From Eggerthellaceae bacterium (GTDB lineage Bacteria; Actinomycetota; Coriobacteriia; Coriobacteriales; Eggerthellaceae), in contig WRIR01000001.1 of assembly GCA_009782605.1 (NCBI GenBank), forward strand, positions 1-64,000: a stretch of DNA of 64,000 nucleotides. The letters run 5' to 3'. Both the position numbers and the translations under genes were made by a program. This document shows positions 43,144 to 52,112 of the stretch, piece by piece. How positions within the stretch are numbered: position 1 is the first letter of the stretch; each line of letters begins with the position of its first letter. The notes under the pieces were generated by a model that saw only the letters and a list, made by a program, of their open reading frames with translations, did not search any database and had not been told where the DNA came from.

Positions 43144-43415
43144 GAACGCAGCTCCCTCCGTCACTGTTACGCCATAAATATATCGCGTAATTGTTTGTGC
43201 TGTGTTTGGGAATTGTTTGAGGAATGTTAATGTGAAGGGCGCTCGGGGCTCGGGGCTTCGAATTGCTTAAAGCCGATGCGCCCCGAGCGTACATGGGAAG
43301 CAGGGGAAACGGCAAGCCTCCCCTACTCCCTTCACGTTGGACGCTTCGGCGATCGGCCTCGGCGGTCAAGGTCAGCAATCGATCTCGGCGATCGGCTTCG
43401 GCTATCGGCGGGCTC

Positions 43416-45092
43416 TTACTTTCCCAGGTATTCCGCAGCGCTCTTTGCAGCGATCCTGCCTGAGTTCAACGCCCAGGATGCCATCGAGCCAGTTGCGACG
43501 TTCACGTCATAGGTGTCGCCCATGAGGCCGCCCGCATCGTTCCCGCCAGCGTAGAGCCCTGGAATGGGCCTGCGGCCGACCGCCATGCATTCCATCTTGT
43601 CACTTATGTTCAACCCGCTGCAGGTGCCGAAAACACCGACCTGGCACTCAAGGGCATAGTAGGGCCCGGTGGCCATTGGCCGCAAATGCCTTGGATCCTT
43701 TCCGAAATCCTCATCCTTGCCCTTTCCGCATAGCTCGTTGTAGCGGTCAAGTGTCGCTTTCAACTTCACCGGGTCAAGGTCGGCTTGTGCTGCCAGGTCT
43801 TCGATGCTGTCGGCGATGTATACGGAATCGTAATCGTCCTTAATGTTCCCGAGGTCCGCTCGAATGGTGTCCATCGGGGTCTCTTCGGCAATAAAGGTGA
43901 ATACGGGGACATAGGGGCCCGTGCCCTCAAAATACTTGAGGTCGTCTTCGGTGAAGATATTCAAAAGCCTTTCTTGCGACCTCACTGCGTTGCCGGCATA
44001 TGCAAAGCTCTCAAGGAAGACATCCTCCCTTACTATGCGGTCGCAATCCTGGTTCAGCCATAAAGTAGGCTGGTTGGACAGGCAAAAGATGTAGGAACCC
44101 CACGATGTGCCCCGTACGACAGGGCCGCTGAAAAGCACTGTCCCTTGGTAGTCCCAGAGGGTGGCTCCTGCGTCGACCCCCATCTTGAGGCCGTCTCCCT
44201 CACGCCCCGGCACGCCGAGGTCATGCGGCTGCAAGACGCTCTTTGTAAGCTCTTTGAGCATTTCTTCGTTTTGCCCGTAACCGCCTGTTGCTATGATTGC
44301 AACCGGGGCCTCGATCTTGACAATAGTCCCATCTTTCTTCTCAATGATCACGCCGCTGACCTTGCCATTGTCGAGTACCAGCTTGCGGGCTGTGGTATCC
44401 AGCATGATTGTCGTGCCCAATTCCTCGGTCTTGGCGCCAAGCGTTTCTATGAAGAGCTTTCCGGGGGTTCCCTTCCATTCGTCGCCATGCTGATAGACGT
44501 GGAAGCAGGGGTAGCCGGTGCCTATCGTTGCAACAGTGGTGATTTTTGCGCCGAAGTCCTCGGCCCACTTTACCGTTTCGGCAGTCTGGCTGAAAAAAGC
44601 CTCGTACAAAGAATGGGCTGGCAAGAAGTGGTGGAACTGCATGCAGTCTTCGATCACCTCAGACATAGTGAAGTCTATCCCCATAGCCTGCTGAAGATGA
44701 GAGCCTACGGCAAACATCCCTTCCGTGCAAACCCAGGCTCCACCAAGGGTGCCCCCTCTTTCAACAAGGATCGTGTCCAACCCCAACTGGCTTGCTTGCA
44801 GGCTTGCGGCAATGCCCGTACCGCCTCCGCCGATAACAACCACCTCGGCAGTGATGGTTTCCGTTGGCTCCCCCACCGGCTCAAGCGCCCATATGCTGCT
44901 TGTTGGCGCCTCTTGCCCCGAAACCGCCCCCTTCGGCGCCTCCGGACCACTCGATGCACCTGAGCCGTCCGAACCCGGTGAGCAGGCGTTAAGCCCGAGC
45001 ACTCCGGCTGTCAGCGCGGCTGCGGTACCGCCTTTGACAAAGCTTCTTCTTGAGAGCACATGATTGTCCTGTGGTAGTTTTCTGTAAGTCAT
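43416..45092 (-). CDS. Tat-exported FAD-dependent reductase (fumarate reductase flavoprotein family)
   Basis: The 558-residue protein has a Tat motif SRRSFVKGGTAAALTAGVLG and lipobox-like LNAC, a Ser/Gly linker, FAD site EVVVIGGGGTGIAASLQASQLG and C-terminal GLYAGGNDAGGLMGDTYDVNVATGSMASWAL. GATAGGGAGG precedes ATG 45092. It is only distantly similar to the 18-kb flavoprotein and has no cytochrome gene beside it. A LysR gene is divergent from it. Substrate unknown; 2-enoate or urocanate-like acceptors are typical of the family. Confidence 0.88.
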   Translation of the reverse strand: MTYRKLPQDNHVLSRRSFVKGGTAAALTAGVLGLNACSPGSDGSGASSGPEAPKGAVSGQEAPTSSIWALEPVGEPTETITAEVVVIGGGGTGIAASLQASQLGLDTILVERGGTLGGAWVCTEGMFAVGSHLQQAMGIDFTMSEVIEDCMQFHHFLPAHSLYEAFFSQTAETVKWAEDFGAKITTVATIGTGYPCFHVYQHGDEWKGTPGKLFIETLGAKTEELGTTIMLDTTARKLVLDNGKVSGVIIEKKDGTIVKIEAPVAIIATGGYGQNEEMLKELTKSVLQPHDLGVPGREGDGLKMGVDAGATLWDYQGTVLFSGPVVRGTSWGSYIFCLSNQPTLWLNQDCDRIVREDVFLESFAYAGNAVRSQERLLNIFTEDDLKYFEGTGPYVPVFTFIAEETPMDTIRADLGNIKDDYDSVYIADSIEDLAAQADLDPVKLKATLDRYNELCGKGKDEDFGKDPRHLRPMATGPYYALECQVGVFGTCSGLNISDKMECMAVGRRPIPGLYAGGNDAGGLMGDTYDVNVATGSMASWALNSGRIAAKSAAEYLGK

Positions 45093-45408
45093 TTTCCGAC
45101 CCTCCCTATCCTTGGTTCCCTCCGTGTTTGCGATGTCCAAACAACACCGCATGCCCATGATTAACCGCGAGGACTCAAACATCAAGGGGCGGCGACTAAA
45201 CTAGTTGTATGTTTTGATGAACTGTTGGTTTACAGGTTCCCTTGCCCCCGTTGGCTTTGCGTCTGATATCATGGCAGGGTAAGGCTTTTGCTTTTCGTAA
45301 GAGGGATTTGTCGAAACAGAACCAAAGGCCGTTGCGCCGGTTGGCTGGCCTGCAAAGATTACTGGGCGGTTCGTGCCTCGTCTGCGCGTTCGAGCCTCAA
45401 GGACCTTG
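45093..45408. other. Divergent control region of flavoprotein and LysR genes
   Basis: Regulator and target read outward from these 316 bases, which are less GC-rich than the genes. AACTAGTT (45199-45206) is an 8-bp palindrome inside an AT-rich stretch, a possible LysR site. Promoter hexamers are not certain. No gene seen. Confidence 0.45.
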
Positions 45409-46338
45409 GTGATAGATATGCTCACTGAACACCTGCGGTACTTTTCCATAACCTATAAGACCAGAAGTTTTTCTCGGGCAGCAAAGTTGGTGCCCATGAC
45501 CCTCCAGGGTCTTATCAAGGCGATCAAGTCGCTCGAACAACAATATGACGTCCCCCTTTTTATTGCCGATGAAAACGGGGTCTTGGTGCCCACCAACTAT
45601 GCCGATGAACTCTATGGCTTTGCCGAAAAGTGGGATCAGAACAGCATTGCCCTCGAAGAGTCGTTCAACCGCATCCGTTCGCTCGAAAACCACATGATCC
45701 GCCTTGGCTCATGCTTGGGGATCATGGGAAACCTTGGGTCTCCTTTCCTTGAAGGCTTCAAGCGCCTCAACCCAGATATTGCCATCCAATATGGGGAGCA
45801 CAGTGATTTCAGCTGTGACAAGGGCCTGCTTTTAGGCTCATACGAACTGGCCCTTACCATGGCGCCTTTCGATCAGAGCTTTATCACCATGGAAATGTTC
45901 TCGGATAACTTCATCTTTTGGATCAACAAGAAAAACCCGTTGAGCATGAAGACGGAAGGGCTTCATCTTGAGGACCTTAGAAATCAGAACATAGCCATCC
46001 CCGGCGAGGGCTACAAATGCTACGACACCTTCATAATGAGGGGGAATTGCGAGGGGATTAATTTTGGGCGCATCTTTCAAACCGCCGAAATGTTTCAGAT
46101 TTTCGGATATGCCCTCTATGACCACGGCATCGGAATGGGTATCGAGTCCTTGACGGATCTCGAGGTCTTCCAAAAAGAGGAAGTGGTGGCCATTCCATAC
46201 CTTGATGCGAAATGGAGGTACGGCCTCTCGCATTTGTCAGCACACACCCTGACCAGCATCGAGCAGCGTTTCTGCGAATACTGCCTGGACTTCTCGAAAC
46301 GCTCACAAGGCAGCGGCATAAAACCCTGCCTTCCTTGA
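45409..46338 (+). CDS. LysR-family transcriptional regulator
   Basis: The N-terminal HTH is visible in LRYFSITYKTRSFSRAAKLVPMTLQGLIKAIKSLEQQYDVPLF, a slightly atypical LysR pattern. The effector domain follows with LENHMIRLGSCLGIMGNLGSP. I use GTG 45409, five bases after AAGGACCTTG; ATG 45418 is also possible. 309 residues. The divergent flavoprotein gene is the probable target. Codon use is less GC-rich than most of the window. Confidence 0.87.
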   Translation: MIDMLTEHLRYFSITYKTRSFSRAAKLVPMTLQGLIKAIKSLEQQYDVPLFIADENGVLVPTNYADELYGFAEKWDQNSIALEESFNRIRSLENHMIRLGSCLGIMGNLGSPFLEGFKRLNPDIAIQYGEHSDFSCDKGLLLGSYELALTMAPFDQSFITMEMFSDNFIFWINKKNPLSMKTEGLHLEDLRNQNIAIPGEGYKCYDTFIMRGNCEGINFGRIFQTAEMFQIFGYALYDHGIGMGIESLTDLEVFQKEEVVAIPYLDAKWRYGLSHLSAHTLTSIEQRFCEYCLDFSKRSQGSGIKPCLP

Positions 46339-46397
46339 TGTCGACCAGGCAATTGATGGCGTATTCCCGCCATAGCTGCGCCCTTGTCCAGCTACGC

Positions 46398-46455
46398 GGT
46401 TGATTGCCATTGGAACCCCCTCATCAGGGGGGTGCGGATGCCTTGGCAATCAACC
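46398..46455. terminator. Bidirectional hairpin between lysR and hicB
   Basis: GGTTGATTGCC (46398-46408) pairs exactly with GGCAATCAACC (46445-46455), and an inner CCCCC...GGGGG hairpin lies between. It separates convergent genes, so it is probably a two-way terminator, although no long T run is present. Confidence 0.6.
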
Positions 46456-46462
46456 TGTCAGT

Positions 46463-46921
46463 CTACGCCGTCGCAGGTTCTTTGCGGGGGCGTCCGGCTC
46501 TTTGTGTGGAGGCCATGCGAGGCTCTATGGATGCCCTGTCCACCCAGGTTTCCGTTGCTGACTTGTTGGCGGTCAACTGACCGCTCCGTATCATTTGCGA
46601 GACCCGCCCACGGCTCACTCCCAGCATCCTCGCGGCTTCTGAGGGGGACACCGCATCAATGATGTAGCTTGTGTCGGTTTCAAACGACACGGCTACCACC
46701 ATTCCGCCCTTGGGTGCCTCATGCCCGAATTTTGGCGTCGGGATAGCTTCGCCGTACTTCAGCAGCGAGGCAACGTAGGTTATAAGGGCGTCGGATGCCA
46801 TATTAAGAGCATCCTCTACCGTGTCGCCTTGTGAGAAGCATCCTTCCAAGTCGGGGACGCTCACGCAGTAGCCGCCTTCTTCATCGGGCGTTAATTCGAC
46901 TTCATACAGGTATCTTGCCAT
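46463..46921 (-). CDS. HicB-type antitoxin with HTH domain
   Basis: The 152-residue protein has the HicB fold RYLYEVELTPDEEGGYCVSVPDLEGCFSQGDTVEDALNMASDAL and a C-terminal HTH (SPSEAARMLGVSRGRVSQMIRSGQL). AAAGGAGGAACACCA precedes ATG 46921. HicA usually sits next to HicB, but none is found on either side. It may be a solitary regulator or the survivor of a lost pair. Confidence 0.82.
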   Translation of the reverse strand: MARYLYEVELTPDEEGGYCVSVPDLEGCFSQGDTVEDALNMASDALITYVASLLKYGEAIPTPKFGHEAPKGGMVVAVSFETDTSYIIDAVSPSEAARMLGVSRGRVSQMIRSGQLTANKSATETWVDRASIEPRMASTQRAGRPRKEPATA

Positions 46922-47243
46922 TGGTGTTCCTCCTTTATCGCCAAGCAAGCGCCGGGGGATTACCTCCACCCAGCCTTCCTTGCCAGGTCCTCATAAGTTC
47001 CTTTGAATCACCCGAGCAAGAAGAAATACTCAGACTTTAGAATACGCTGTCTAGGAATCAAAAACAAACTTTCTTGGAACTGCTTCGGACCCTGTAGCCT
47101 AGGAGGTTTCGAGGAAGGCCCCGAACCCTGGGAGGCTCTGAGAGTTCGCCAAGAAAGACAAGGCCCCGTGATTCATCGAACTATGCTAATATGTCATTAC
47201 TCAAATGTGGTAGCTGCCAACTTGGAGGAAGGGGGTAGCCGCA
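46922..47243. other. Intergenic region with candidate promoter and leader for torD operon
   Basis: Gene-free on inspection. On the plus strand, TTGAAT (47003) and AATACT (47025) are 16 bases apart and could drive a leader of about 200 bases that contains the stem structures listed next. A short remnant-like FKGTYEDLARKAGWR reading lies upstream of hicB on the minus strand without a start. Confidence 0.45.
47069..47157 (+). ncRNA. Possible structured leader upstream of torD operon
   Basis: CTTTCTTGG at 47069 pairs with CCAAGAAAG ending at 47157, and AACT/AGTT extends the stem. Inside are TTCGG/CCGAA and GCCT/AGGC helices, giving a branched structure. It fits no riboswitch consensus I could confirm (Moco, TPP and FMN were considered). 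It could be an attenuator or a new leader; a chance fold is possible. Confidence 0.35.
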
Positions 47244-47954
47244 ATGAGTAGAACGCGCATGCTTCATTGCTCGATATCCGATTATTGTCAAATCTACGCC
47301 TTGCTTTTGCAGGCTCCAACAAAACGCTTAATTGAAGCCATGGTCACGGGTGATTTCTTCGACGACTTTGAAAGCGTGCTCCATGAGCTTGGTGCTGATC
47401 TAGTCGTCAACGAGAATGACCTGGCATTTTTAAGATCTCACTGCTCGCAATGCAGTGTTGAAGACCTTTTACATGAGCTCCGAAGAGAGTATACACGCCT
47501 CTTTATTAAGACCTCGAAGGAACCTGTGGTGGGCATCTGGGAAGCATTGTTCAAATGGGATGCCGATCAAAGCGGGAACGCCGATCAAAACGCCCCGCAG
47601 CCTCTCTTGTTCATCAATGATGACGCGATGAAGCTCATGGATACCTACAAAATGATCGGGCTTGCACGCTCGTCAGACTTCAACAATTCTGAGGATCACT
47701 TTGCTTTCCAATTCATCTTCCTCTCGAAGATCCATCTCATATTGAGCTTGGCCGAGGATGAGTATTCCTCCATTGACGAACTGCTGCAGGATTATATGGA
47801 GACACGCTTCAAAGGATGGGGACCGGCGTTTTTTCTCCTGTGTGAGCAAAAGACAGAGGTAGAAGCCTATCGGGTCTTTTGGAGGATAGGACGAACCGTG
47901 TCAGAACTATTGTTGCGCTTGGCATTAGGAGACAAAGAAAGGAGCATGGAGTAA
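47244..47954 (+). CDS. TorD/DmsD-family molybdoenzyme chaperone
   Basis: The 236-residue all-helical protein follows the TorD pattern: CQIYALLLQAPTK, LLHELRREYTRLFI and FQFIFLSKIHLIL. Such chaperones hold the Tat substrate until the cofactor is inserted. GGAAGGGGGTAGCCGCA precedes ATG 47244. It is immediately upstream of a Tat-signal DmsA-like gene. Lower GC than the flanks suggests the whole operon was acquired. Confidence 0.88.
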   Translation: MSRTRMLHCSISDYCQIYALLLQAPTKRLIEAMVTGDFFDDFESVLHELGADLVVNENDLAFLRSHCSQCSVEDLLHELRREYTRLFIKTSKEPVVGIWEALFKWDADQSGNADQNAPQPLLFINDDAMKLMDTYKMIGLARSSDFNNSEDHFAFQFIFLSKIHLILSLAEDEYSSIDELLQDYMETRFKGWGPAFFLLCEQKTEVEAYRVFWRIGRTVSELLLRLALGDKERSME

Positions 47955-48028
47955 GCACGAGGACACAACAAGGGAAGGCAATGGCCTGCGATTGGCAATG
48001 CGCAGGCGGAAGGAGGAGAGGTTGGTCT

Positions 48029-50527
48029 ATGTTAGAACAAATTGACACAAAGAGGGACTACACACTTAGTAGGCGGAAGTTTATTCAGGGGGCTGCAGCG
48101 GCAACGGTAGCCGCAGGGTTGTCGTCTTCGGCGCTGCTTGCGGGCTGTACGCCGTCTGAGTCGGCTGACAAGGAAGGGGCAACTCCGTCGAACGGCAGCT
48201 CTGAAGAGCGTACCTTTGTAGTATGCCACACGAACTGCAAAGGCCAATGCCCCACCAATGCACTGGTCAGAGATGGCAAGATAATTCACCTGGAGGCGGC
48301 TGATGTACCCGAAGGATATGAGGACATCAAGCGTCTGTGCTCACGTGGGTTGAGCCATATCCAAACTCTGTACGGAACACAGCGCTTGCAGGCCCCGCTT
48401 CGAAGAGTCGGCGAGCGCGGTGCGGGCGAATGGGAGCAGATAACCTGGGATGAGGCTATTGACGAGATCGCCACAAAATGGAAGGGCTATATTGAGGAGT
48501 TTGGGCCTTATAGCATCACGCGAGGAACCTGCGGAGGCAATACCGGCATGGTCGGCAAGCAGACCTATTCGCGCCTTTGGAACACCTTCGGTGGTGCCGC
48601 TTTGGGTGCAAATACAGACAATAACAACTTCGTAGGCATGCGCAACGCCTTGGGTAGCGGGCTTTATTGGAACGGCAACGAATTCCGGGATGCCTATAAC
48701 GCAAAGACCATCATCATATGGGGCTATGCGGTTGAAAGCCAGCCAATGTATTGGAACCAGCTGATAAGCCAGAAGGAGTCGGGGGTCAAGGTTATCGCTA
48801 TTGAGCCTCATTTTTTCTTAGGGCCCAGTGCTGCTGATCAGTGGATCCCCATTCAGCCGGGTACCGACGGGGCACTCGCCATGGCTCTCATTAGCGTGGT
48901 CATCGAAGAGGATCTCATTGATGTGGAGTTCCTTCAGACAAAAAGCTGTGCGCCTTTCTTGGTAAAGCCCGATGGCAGCTATCTGCGAGAGAGCGACTTT
49001 GGCGCAGAGCTTGAAGAAGGCGACCCCGATCGCATCATGGTGTTCGACCCGGCCTCGCAAAACATTGTTGTCGCCGATGAATGCCCAGCCCCCGATTTGC
49101 GTGCACGCACAACAGCTTCGATCGATGGCACGAGCGTGGATGTAACGACAACCTTCAACCTGCTGCTCAAACGCCTTGACGAGGAAGGCATTACCCTTGC
49201 CAAGGCCTCGCAGATGTGCGACATCCCCGAAGATGTTATCCGCGATCTTGCGCACACCATTGCAGACTCGCCGGTTACTTTTAGGGTGGGGTACGGGTTG
49301 GATCACTACTATAACGGCTATTACACAGTGTTCTCGGTCATGTCGCTTGCGATTCTTACCGGCAATATCGGCAAGCCAGGAGCCTCTGTTGGCGACGGTC
49401 TCAACACCTATGGCAACTTTGTCAACTATGGCTATCAGTTCCCCTTGGGCTATGGGGCCGTGTCGGCAAGCGGCTTTGCCATGGGCTTCAGCTATCCTAC
49501 GGTCGAGATTGACAACGTTTTAGCCACCGGGCAGTTCAACGGCGTCGAGATTCCCTTTAAGTCTATCTATATCCATGACACAAACTACGTCACCTGCTAT
49601 TCGGAGGGCGATAAATGGATAGAGCGTCTTAACAACTTTGAGCTCATCGTCGTTGCCGACCAATGGATGACCTCGACTGCCGAGATTGCCGATATTGTCC
49701 TGCCCGTATGTCATTGGTACGAAATGAGCGACCTTGCCGGGTTCTTTAACGCATCGACCTTTGCGACACTGAGCGATAAGGCAGTTGAGCCCCTTTATGA
49801 GAGCAAGCCCGATTATGAAATCGCACAACTGCTTGGCCGTGCACTGGGTTATGAGGATCTTTTCCAGCATAGCAATGACGAGATTATCGAAGAGATAATC
49901 GACAGCGACGGCGCCAAAGAGCTTGGTGTGAGCCTCGCAGCCCTGCGTGAAAAGCACTATATTCGCCAGATTCCTGCAAATGCGGATGGTAATTATGTTT
50001 ACGGGGAAGATGGATATTTTGGGACACCGACGGGAAGGGTGCAGTTCTACCTGGAAGACCCCGCGCCGGAACAAGAGTACGGGCAAGACGAGGTGGATCG
50101 AGAACTGGCTCGCCTCCCGCACTGGATGGAGCCTAACGAGGTCGGCCTCGACAACCCGCTCCGGGAAAAATACCCTTTGCAGTACTTCACGGAGAATACC
50201 AAGTATCGTTTGCATAGCCAGTGGGATTCGGTTAGCTGGCTGCGCGAGCTGGATCCAGAGCCGCTCATCAAGTTAAACCCCATTGATGCCGACGCACGTG
50301 GCATCAAGAAAGGCGACGTTGTGCGTGTCCACAATGACCGAGGTTTTGCCGTGATGAAAGCCGACATTAACGCAGGGTTGCGACCGGGTGTTGTGAGTGC
50401 GACCAAAGGATGGCGTGCCGAGGCCTACATAGAAGGCAATTTCCAAAACTTGACGACCCTTGCATACGATCGTTTCAACCTTAATCAGAACTTCTATGAT
50501 GCGGTCTGTGAAGTTGAGAAGGTATAG
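48029..50527 (+). CDS. Tat-exported molybdopterin reductase catalytic subunit (DmsA-like)
   Basis: The 832-residue enzyme has a Tat motif SRRKFIQGAAAATVAAG and LLAGC, a [4Fe-4S] motif CHTNCKGQC...LCSRG, then APLRRVGERGAGEWEQITWDEAIDEIA and a MopB core ending in ATKGWRAEAYIEGNFQNL. AAGGAGGAGAGG precedes ATG 48029; the track's earlier start runs through torD. It is followed by Fe-S and membrane subunits, a full dimethyl-sulfoxide-reductase-type respiratory set. The substrate is not known. Confidence 0.92.
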   Translation: MLEQIDTKRDYTLSRRKFIQGAAAATVAAGLSSSALLAGCTPSESADKEGATPSNGSSEERTFVVCHTNCKGQCPTNALVRDGKIIHLEAADVPEGYEDIKRLCSRGLSHIQTLYGTQRLQAPLRRVGERGAGEWEQITWDEAIDEIATKWKGYIEEFGPYSITRGTCGGNTGMVGKQTYSRLWNTFGGAALGANTDNNNFVGMRNALGSGLYWNGNEFRDAYNAKTIIIWGYAVESQPMYWNQLISQKESGVKVIAIEPHFFLGPSAADQWIPIQPGTDGALAMALISVVIEEDLIDVEFLQTKSCAPFLVKPDGSYLRESDFGAELEEGDPDRIMVFDPASQNIVVADECPAPDLRARTTASIDGTSVDVTTTFNLLLKRLDEEGITLAKASQMCDIPEDVIRDLAHTIADSPVTFRVGYGLDHYYNGYYTVFSVMSLAILTGNIGKPGASVGDGLNTYGNFVNYGYQFPLGYGAVSASGFAMGFSYPTVEIDNVLATGQFNGVEIPFKSIYIHDTNYVTCYSEGDKWIERLNNFELIVVADQWMTSTAEIADIVLPVCHWYEMSDLAGFFNASTFATLSDKAVEPLYESKPDYEIAQLLGRALGYEDLFQHSNDEIIEEIIDSDGAKELGVSLAALREKHYIRQIPANADGNYVYGEDGYFGTPTGRVQFYLEDPAPEQEYGQDEVDRELARLPHWMEPNEVGLDNPLREKYPLQYFTENTKYRLHSQWDSVSWLRELDPEPLIKLNPIDADARGIKKGDVVRVHNDRGFAVMKADINAGLRPGVVSATKGWRAEAYIEGNFQNLTTLAYDRFNLNQNFYDAVCEVEKV

Positions 50528-50535
50528 GTGATAAC

Positions 50536-51153
50536 ATGCGATACGGAATGGTAATAGACACAAAACGCTGCTTTGGCTGCATGGCTTGTGCTGTAACGTG
50601 TAAGTCGGCAAATGGCTTACCTGACGACATCTGGTGGAACAAGATTTACACCGTTGGTGGAGAAAGCGACGATGCTGCTGGAGGGGTCTATCCCAACCTT
50701 GAGAGGCACTATACTCCGGTGTCGTGCCAGAACTGCGAGAGCCCTGCTTGTGTGGCAGTATGCCCTACGGGTGCAAGCTATGTTGACGAGACGACCGGCA
50801 TAGTCTCTATCGACATTGAGGTCTGCATCGGGTGTCAACTCTGTGACACGGCATGTCCCTACAAGGCAAGAATGTACAACTCCGAAGAGCCTACGTGGAA
50901 CCATGGTTTTAAGAGCGGTTATTCTGACGCGCCTGATCACCTACCGACCAAGGCATCGAAATGCACCTATTGTGCAAATAGACTGGCGCAGGGCGAAGCT
51001 CCTGCATGCATGCATCTTTGCCCCGGACGTGCACGTTTCTTTGGAGATTTCGATGACCCGACCAGTGAGGTTTCACAACTGATAGAGGCAAGGGAGAATT
51101 ATCGCTTGATGGAAGAGCAAGGAACAGATCCGTCGGTCTTTTATCTTAAGTAG
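50536..51153 (+). CDS. Four-cluster ferredoxin subunit (DmsB-like)
   Basis: The 205-residue electron-transfer subunit has four cysteine clusters: CFGCMACAVTCK, CQNCESPACVAVCPTG, CIGCQLCDTACPY and CTYCANRL...CMHLCPGRA. This is the DmsB arrangement of four [4Fe-4S] centres. It starts eight bases after dmsA. It links the catalytic subunit to the membrane anchor. Confidence 0.94.
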   Translation: MRYGMVIDTKRCFGCMACAVTCKSANGLPDDIWWNKIYTVGGESDDAAGGVYPNLERHYTPVSCQNCESPACVAVCPTGASYVDETTGIVSIDIEVCIGCQLCDTACPYKARMYNSEEPTWNHGFKSGYSDAPDHLPTKASKCTYCANRLAQGEAPACMHLCPGRARFFGDFDDPTSEVSQLIEARENYRLMEEQGTDPSVFYLK

Positions 51154-51340
51154 ATTGGTCATTAAGTAAATTGCTTCGGCATATTTGATGGCATAAGAAC
51201 AATGGAATGGGCGGGGATTTGGTCTGTTTTGACCTGATTCCCGTCCTGCTTCTTGCCGCGATATCAACAAGGGCAACAAGAGGGACACGGATATCGGATA
51301 GGCAATGAAAACACCGGGACGTGCAAGGAGGTAAGGTTCT

Positions 51341-52057
51341 ATGGCATTCGCTGGTTCATTGTTCGCTGCAATATTGTTCAGCCTTATCTTCAAGCCGCTT
51401 ATCAAGCGCTTTTCGATTTTCTTTTATGTCGCAGCGCTGCTTCTTGGGGTTTTTTACCTGGTTTCAATAAGCAGTGAGCTTCCCGGTTTCTTGACCCGGT
51501 TCTTGCCTTTGGTAATGCAGAAAGGCACTCTTGCGGTGTCCTTTTTCGTTATTGTTATGTTCATCGGTGTATTTGACGAGAGCTCTGAAGTCCGGAAGTA
51601 TCTAATGCCGATACGGGCTGAACTATCCATTATCGGTTCGCTTCTCATGCTCACCCATATTGTTCGCTATTTGATAACCTACGCCCCCCTTATCATCGGC
51701 GGTGCTCGCGTGGGCTTTAATATCTTCGCTGCATTCTTCTTGGCGCTTTTGTTGGTAGTCTTGCTTGCGATTTTAACAGGCACTTCCTTTAATGTGACAA
51801 AGAGGCGCATTCACCCTGATTCTTGGAAGCGCATCCAATGGCTAGCGTACCCCTTTTTCTTGCTTATCTATGTCCATCTACTATTATTCCTCTTGCCTTC
51901 TGCCTTGCTTGGTGGGACAACTGCGTGGATTTCAGTGGGTGTTTATACGGCAACGTTTATCGCCTACATTGTATTGCGGCTTCGACGTAGCAAATATGCT
52001 AATACTTCTTCCCCTGACATCCATGACACATCCAAGGACGCGTGGGTGGCGTTGTAA
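51341..52057 (+). CDS. Membrane anchor subunit, cytochrome-b/ferric-reductase-like
   Basis: The 238-residue protein has about six hydrophobic helices. Histidines in LMLTHIVRYLITYAP and LIYVHLLLFLLP are placed as heme ligands would be, unlike the heme-free DmsC anchor. GGAGGTAAGGTTCT precedes ATG 51341. It follows dmsB by 187 bases, a looser link than the other two but still the same strand. It should oxidise menaquinol and feed DmsB. Confidence 0.75.
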   Translation: MAFAGSLFAAILFSLIFKPLIKRFSIFFYVAALLLGVFYLVSISSELPGFLTRFLPLVMQKGTLAVSFFVIVMFIGVFDESSEVRKYLMPIRAELSIIGSLLMLTHIVRYLITYAPLIIGGARVGFNIFAAFFLALLLVVLLAILTGTSFNVTKRRIHPDSWKRIQWLAYPFFLLIYVHLLLFLLPSALLGGTTAWISVGVYTATFIAYIVLRLRRSKYANTSSPDIHDTSKDAWVAL

Positions 52058-52112
52058 GCGGTGAAGGGTATAATCATCCTGACACCGTGCAACGACACAG
52101 GAGGCTCTACTG

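Noticed and set aside
46922-47000. hicA gene next to hicB
   Set aside because: Reading both strands gave only short pieces such as FKGTYEDLARKAGWR with a stop in front and no HicA motif.
47069-47157. Moco, TPP or FMN riboswitch
   Set aside because: The stems do not match the conserved cores I can recall, so it is only listed as a possible structured leader.
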